Assembly (NCBI GenBank): GCA_028705905.1
Contig: JAQWCP010000031.1
Span: forward strand, 1 to 9,934
Origin: Oscillospiraceae bacterium
GTDB taxonomy: Bacteria; Bacillota; Clostridia; Oscillospirales; Oscillospiraceae
Length of the DNA stretch: 9,934 nucleotides
Direction: 5' to 3'
The notes under the pieces were generated by a model. It had not been told where the DNA came from, searched no databases, and saw only the letters and a program-made list of their open reading frames with translations. Of the stretch, positions 6,491 to 9,934 are shown piece by piece. Each line of letters begins with the position of its first letter. Position 1 is the first letter of the stretch. Both the position numbers and the translations under genes were made by a program.

Positions 6491-6535
6491 CGTCGCTGGA
6501 GACGAGAACACGCAATCAAGCGGGAGGAGAAGATT

Positions 6536-7267
6536 ATGGAAAAATTGGATCAACTGTATGAAGGAAAAGCCAAGAAAGTGTATCGCACATCGGATGATGC
6601 TTTGTATCTAGTTTCTTATAAAGATGACGCAACGGCCTTTAATGGGCAAAAAAAAGGAAGCATTCAGGACAAAGGGATCATCAACAACAAAGTGACCAAT
6701 TTTCTGATGCAGATGTTGGAGAAAAGCGGAATTCCCACCCATTTTGTAAAAGAGTTGTCAGACCGGGAAACGTTGGTGCACCGCGTGTCTATTATCCCAT
6801 TGGAAGTGGTGGTGCGCAATATTGTGGCCGGTTCTCTGGCCAAGCGGGTGGGGGCTCCGGAGGGGACGAAGCTGCGCCGACCGGTGATTGAGTATTGTTA
6901 TAAAGATGATGGGTTGGGCGACCCCATGGTAAATGATACCCACATTCTGGCGATGGGCTGGGCAACCGAAGCGGAATTGAAGCAAATATCGGAGTATGCG
7001 CTGCAGATCAATTCTGTCCTTTCCGCTTATCTGGAAGACGTGAATATTGAACTGATTGACTTTAAACTGGAATTTGGCAAAACGCCAGAGGGCGAACTGA
7101 TTTTGGCAGATGAAATTTCACCCGATACCTGCCGGTTTTGGGACAGCGTCAGTGGCGAGAAATTGGACAAGGATCGATTCCGCCGGGACTTGGGCGGCGT
7201 GGAAGACGCTTATTGGGAAGTCATGCGCAGATTGATGGGCGAAGACCGAAAAGGAGCAAAAACATGA
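6536..7267 (+). CDS. purC: Phosphoribosylaminoimidazole-succinocarboxamide synthase (SAICAR synthetase)
   Basis: PurC joins CAIR and aspartate with ATP to give SAICAR, a late step of IMP synthesis in the cytoplasm. The protein is 243 aa, close to the usual bacterial length. It opens with LYEGKAKKVY, the N-terminal signature of the family. It carries DDATAFNGQKKG in the ATP-binding part, the PROSITE-type signature around IIPLEVVVRNIVAGS, then LIDFKLEFG and LADEISPDTCRFWD near the end. The start at 6536 has GGGAGGAG at 6522-6529, seven bases upstream; the frame stays open further upstream, but without homology. It overlaps purF by ATGA, so the two are translationally coupled. Expression is probably set in the long leader, though no known purine riboswitch is recognisable there. 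Confidence 0.97.
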   Translation: MEKLDQLYEGKAKKVYRTSDDALYLVSYKDDATAFNGQKKGSIQDKGIINNKVTNFLMQMLEKSGIPTHFVKELSDRETLVHRVSIIPLEVVVRNIVAGSLAKRVGAPEGTKLRRPVIEYCYKDDGLGDPMVNDTHILAMGWATEAELKQISEYALQINSVLSAYLEDVNIELIDFKLEFGKTPEGELILADEISPDTCRFWDSVSGEKLDKDRFRRDLGGVEDAYWEVMRRLMGEDRKGAKT

Positions 7268-8712
7268 GAACAGAGAAGTTACACGAAGAATGCGGCGTTT
7301 TTGGCGTCTATTCTCCTCACACAACAGATGTGGCCGGCGCCGTGTACACAGGGCTCTATGCCCTTCAGCACAGGGGGCAGGAAAGCTGCGGCATTGCCGT
7401 CAATGATGCCGGCGTGATCTCCGGGCATAAAGCATTGGGTCTGGTGGGCGATGTGTTCGACCGGGAGCGCCTGGCCCAGTTGGGCGAAGGACGTATGGCC
7501 ATTGGACATGTGCGATATGGCACCACCGGGCAAAAAAATGTGGCCAATGCCCAGCCTCTTATGATCAACCACATCAAAGGCAGCATGGCTTTGGCCCACA
7601 ACGGGAACCTCACCAACGCCGCCGCCCTGCGGGAGGAGCTGGAGCTGATTGGTGCCATTTTCCACACCACCAGCGACACGGAGGTCATTGCCTATACTGT
7701 GACAAAAGAGCGGCTGACGGCGCCTTCTATTGAGGACGCCCTCTGCGCCGCGATGGGAAAGCTGGCCGGCGCATATTCTCTTGTGATCATGTCCCCTCAA
7801 AAGTTGATTGCGGCCCGAGACCCCATGGGCTTCCGGCCTCTTTGCATTGGGAAGTGGGGGGATGGCTGGTGCTTTGCATCAGAGAGCTGTGCCTTAGACA
7901 GCATTGGCGCCACATTTGTACGAGACGTGGAGCCAGGGGAAATCGTCGTGGTCAGCGAAGGGGAAATCAGGTCGATCAAAACCCGTTGCGGCAGTGGGAA
8001 AACCTCTCTTTGTGTGTTTGAATTTATCTATTTTGCACGGCCCGATTCCGTTATCGACGGATCCAGTGTCCATGTGGCACGAAAGCGTGCGGGCGCATTT
8101 TTAGCGCTGGAGCATCCCGTACAGGCATACGTGGTGGTCGGCGTGCCGGACTCGGGTTTGGATGCGGCGCTGGGGTATGCCCAGCAGAGCTGGATTCCTT
8201 ATGGCGTTGGATTCATCAAAAATAAATACATTGGACGTACCTTCATTCAGCCCACACAGAGTCAGCGGGAACGGGACGTTCGCTTAAAGCTCAATCCCAT
8301 TGCTTCTACTGTAGCGGGGAAACGGGTGGTACTCATCGACGATTCCATTGTACGGGGGACCACCAGTGCCAGGATCGTGCGGTTGCTCCGAGAAGCGGGG
8401 GCCAAGGAAGTGCATATGCGGGTGTCGGCACCCCCATTCCGGCATCCATGCTATTTCGGTACAGACATTGATTCCAGAGAGAACCTCATTGCATGCCACC
8501 ATACTGTGCCGGAAATTGCCGAGATTATTGGGGCAGATTCTTTGGGATTTCTCAATGTGGACCATGTGGATAAACTGGCGGACCACTCTGTCTGCGGGTT
8601 TTGTTCCGCATGCTTTACCGGGGAGTATCCCGTGCCGGTTCCCGAGGAAAAGACGAAATACCGATTTGAACAAAAATTGACCGAACAAAAGAGCGGCGCG
8701 CCGGAGTGCTGA
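7264..8712 (+). CDS. purF: Amidophosphoribosyltransferase (glutamine PRPP amidotransferase)
   Basis: PurF makes phosphoribosylamine from PRPP and glutamine, the committed first step of purine synthesis. The protein is 482 aa. A nine-residue propeptide precedes Cys10 (ECGVFG), the N-terminal nucleophile of the class II glutaminase exposed after cleavage. The glutaminase half contains HRGQES, IGHVRYGTTG and AHNGNL. The phosphoribosyltransferase half has the PRPP loop in VVLIDDSIVRGTTS (Asp359 and Asp360). Four Cys fit the [4Fe-4S] ligands of the Bacillus subtilis type: C250, C396, C444 and C447. The enzyme is thus probably the oxygen-sensitive, propeptide-processed form. The start has AAGGAG at 7251-7256, seven bases upstream, and overlaps purC. 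It is the last gene of the unit. Confidence 0.97.
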   Translation: MRTEKLHEECGVFGVYSPHTTDVAGAVYTGLYALQHRGQESCGIAVNDAGVISGHKALGLVGDVFDRERLAQLGEGRMAIGHVRYGTTGQKNVANAQPLMINHIKGSMALAHNGNLTNAAALREELELIGAIFHTTSDTEVIAYTVTKERLTAPSIEDALCAAMGKLAGAYSLVIMSPQKLIAARDPMGFRPLCIGKWGDGWCFASESCALDSIGATFVRDVEPGEIVVVSEGEIRSIKTRCGSGKTSLCVFEFIYFARPDSVIDGSSVHVARKRAGAFLALEHPVQAYVVVGVPDSGLDAALGYAQQSWIPYGVGFIKNKYIGRTFIQPTQSQRERDVRLKLNPIASTVAGKRVVLIDDSIVRGTTSARIVRLLREAGAKEVHMRVSAPPFRHPCYFGTDIDSRENLIACHHTVPEIAEIIGADSLGFLNVDHVDKLADHSVCGFCSACFTGEYPVPVPEEKTKYRFEQKLTEQKSGAPEC

Positions 8713-8766
8713 AAAAGTTTGTATTTTAGACAAGAATCCAGTGTACCAATGAAGAATGACGAGATC

Positions 8767-8807
8767 AAAAAGATTCTCCCCATGAACGGGAGAATCTTTT
8801 TGTTTTT
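8767..8807 (+). terminator. Intrinsic terminator after purF
   Basis: A perfect 14-bp stem (8767-8780 with 8788-8801, loop CATGAAC) is followed by GTTTTT. It starts 54 bases after the purF stop, closing a two-gene purC-purF unit. Confidence 0.92.
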
Positions 8808-8864
8808 GCATGGAAGCAGAAGTGCGTTTGAGGGGAGAAATTCAACATAAAGATAGAACAGGAA

Positions 8865-8917
8865 TTGTCACATAAAATACAATTTTTCTATGATTGGAAG
8901 ATAGCTTGTGGTATAAT
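8865..8917 (+). promoter_or_regulatory. Promoter region of the methyltransferase gene
   Basis: A perfect -10 TATAAT (8912-8917) is preceded by TG at 8909-8910, an extended -10; its -35 is poor. Transcription would start near 8924. A second candidate lies upstream: TTGTCA (8865-8870) with TATGAT (8889-8894), 18-base spacer. An inverted repeat, AATTGT (8863-8868) with ACAATT (8879-8884), overlaps the upstream -35 and may be an operator. Confidence 0.65.
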
Positions 8918-8971
8918 GACAATCAACTGAGAGGGGGCGGATGGCGCCGCTTATGGAAGGAGAATGTCAAA

Positions 8972-9826
8972 ATGAACCGAATTGTAATTTTTGGTGCAGG
9001 GCAGGCGGGGAAAGCGTTATACAGAATGATGCACCACCAATCCCAACAAGTGATTGCATTTGGAGACAATCATATGGATTTGCAGGGGAAGGAAATCGAT
9101 GGAATACCGGTTTTGTCGTTGCTTCAGGTTGTGGCGCTACGACCAGACCATATTTATCTTGCCATTGTGAATCGAGAAGCGTGCCAAGCGGTGTCAGAGC
9201 AGCTGGAACGTGCCGGCTATCAGGGCAAAATTTCAACGGTCAATGCAATGCGGGAGCAATTGAATCTGCGTCTGGCAACCGTGCGCCTTTTGGCAGAAGA
9301 GATTCAGAGAAGAAAAGTGCCCGGTGCTTTGGCGGAACTGGGGGTGTACCAGGGGGAGTTTGCAGCAGAGGTGAACCGGCTGTTCCCCGACCGCACCTTT
9401 TATTTATTTGATACCTTTGAAGGCTTTGACCAGCGGGACGTGAAGCAGGAGGAAGAAGCGCAACACTCTAAAGCGGCGGTGGGAGATTTTGGTGACACCT
9501 CTGTTTCCGCTGTTTTGGCGCGGATGCCCCATCCGGAGCAGATCGTGGTACGGCAAGGCCATTTTCCAGACAGTGCCCAAGGGATGCCGGAGGAGCGATA
9601 TGCGCTTGTCAGCCTGGATGCGGATTTGTATTTGCCTATGTATGAAGGACTGCGTTACTTTTATCCCCGCATGAGCCCGGGGGGGTATCTGATTTTGCAC
9701 GACTATAACAGCAAGCAGTACAAAGGCGCAGGAGAGGCGGTGCAGGCATATTGTGAAGAGCAGGGGATCTACCTCTTCCCGCTGTGTGACCTGCATGGCA
9801 CCGGGATTATCGTAAAAGGGAAGTAG
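8972..9826 (+). CDS. Fusion of an N-terminal Rossmann-like domain with a TylF-type O-methyltransferase
   Basis: This 284-residue protein has two parts. Residues 1 to about 90 begin RIVIFGAGQAGKALYR, a glycine-rich nucleotide-binding-like fold, followed by GDNHMDLQGKEIDGIPV, resembling domains found in PglD-like and surface-sugar enzymes. From about residue 117 there is a SAM-dependent methyltransferase of the TylF/macrocin O-methyltransferase type: motif I ELGVYQG (122-128), YLFDTFEGF with Asp147, SLDADLY (214-220), and PGGYLILHDY (237-245). Relatives methylate sugars in antibiotics or cell-surface glycans. His243 stands where TylF-like enzymes often have the first Asp of a DDY metal-binding pair. 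The start is supported by AAGGAG at 8957-8962, nine bases upstream. It has its own promoter and no related neighbours here, so the substrate is unknown. Confidence 0.85.
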   Translation: MNRIVIFGAGQAGKALYRMMHHQSQQVIAFGDNHMDLQGKEIDGIPVLSLLQVVALRPDHIYLAIVNREACQAVSEQLERAGYQGKISTVNAMREQLNLRLATVRLLAEEIQRRKVPGALAELGVYQGEFAAEVNRLFPDRTFYLFDTFEGFDQRDVKQEEEAQHSKAAVGDFGDTSVSAVLARMPHPEQIVVRQGHFPDSAQGMPEERYALVSLDADLYLPMYEGLRYFYPRMSPGGYLILHDYNSKQYKGAGEAVQAYCEEQGIYLFPLCDLHGTGIIVKGK

Positions 9827-9934
9827 AGAGGCACTATGTGCCGACGCACCATCACGGAGCGGGATATCGCGGAGAAACAAACAGGAGGCGTGGCTGGTCA
9901 GCCACGCCTCCTATCTGGTCAAGGACGAACGGTG
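9827..9934. repeat. Downstream region with a perfect 13-bp dyad (9883-9912)
   Basis: AGGAGGCGTGGCT (9883-9895) pairs perfectly with 9900-9912 around the loop GGTC. On the + strand no T tract follows (ATCTGG). On the - strand it is followed by TGTTTGTTTC, so it could serve as a terminator for a convergent gene beyond the window. It may also be the end hairpin of the methyltransferase mRNA. No gene is recognised in the remaining bases. Confidence 0.6.

Noticed and set aside
6470..6535. In-frame N-terminal extension of purC
   Set aside because: No homology to PurC and no ribosome binding site; ATG 6536 has GGGAGGAG seven bases upstream and starts the conserved LYEGKAKKVY region.
7138..7263. In-frame extension of purF into purC
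   Set aside because: It is out-of-frame purC coding sequence. PurF needs a short propeptide ending just before Cys10, which ATG 7264 gives.
8750..8851. 33-codon frame across the purF terminator
   Set aside because: No ribosome binding site, and it reads through a perfect terminator stem.
8894..8971. In-frame extension, and an alternative frame from ATG 8941, before the methyltransferase
   Set aside because: The extension covers the TATAAT promoter. The 8941 frame overlaps the methyltransferase and yields a Cys/Gly-rich shadow protein with no recognisable domain.

Overview
The window reads as ordinary chromosomal DNA of a low-to-middle GC Firmicute, most likely a gut-type member of the Clostridia. 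The evidence is strong AGGAGG-type ribosome binding sites throughout, a lysine riboswitch, intrinsic terminators with T tracts, a lipoprotein signal peptide typical of Gram-positive solute-binding proteins, and a [4Fe-4S]-type PurF. All supported genes lie on the + strand. I see no mobile element, CRISPR array, rRNA or tRNA.

Layout. Positions 1-2070 hold the 3' three quarters of a Ca2+-type P-type ATPase, cut by the left edge and closed by a strong terminator. Positions 2125-2659 are a long regulatory region containing a well-formed lysine (L-box) riboswitch with its own terminator hairpin. It leads into a three-gene polar amino acid ABC importer: lipoprotein binding protein, permease and ATPase (2660-5120), ended by a 19-bp hairpin terminator. 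The riboswitch argues that the cargo is lysine. A single SGNH/GDSL hydrolase with a near-consensus promoter follows (5428-6117).

Next is a transcription unit of two purine genes, purC and purF, overlapping by ATGA (6536-8712). It has a leader of about 290 nt that contains a well-initiated 41-codon small ORF and then a terminator-like hairpin with a GAAA loop. The unit ends at a clear intrinsic terminator. The last gene (8972-9826) encodes an N-terminal nucleotide-binding-like domain fused to a TylF-type O-methyltransferase. A 13-bp perfect dyad closes the window.

How the genes relate. The units look independent: cation efflux, lysine uptake controlled by lysine through RNA, an esterase-like enzyme, two steps of IMP synthesis (first committed step PurF, SAICAR synthesis PurC) and an orphan methyltransferase. 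I found no convincing undescribed multi-gene system. The parts most worth a second look are RNA-level: the purC leader (small ORF plus hairpin, with no recognisable purine riboswitch), and the lysine riboswitch region with its small upstream ORF and the palindrome before the first ABC gene.
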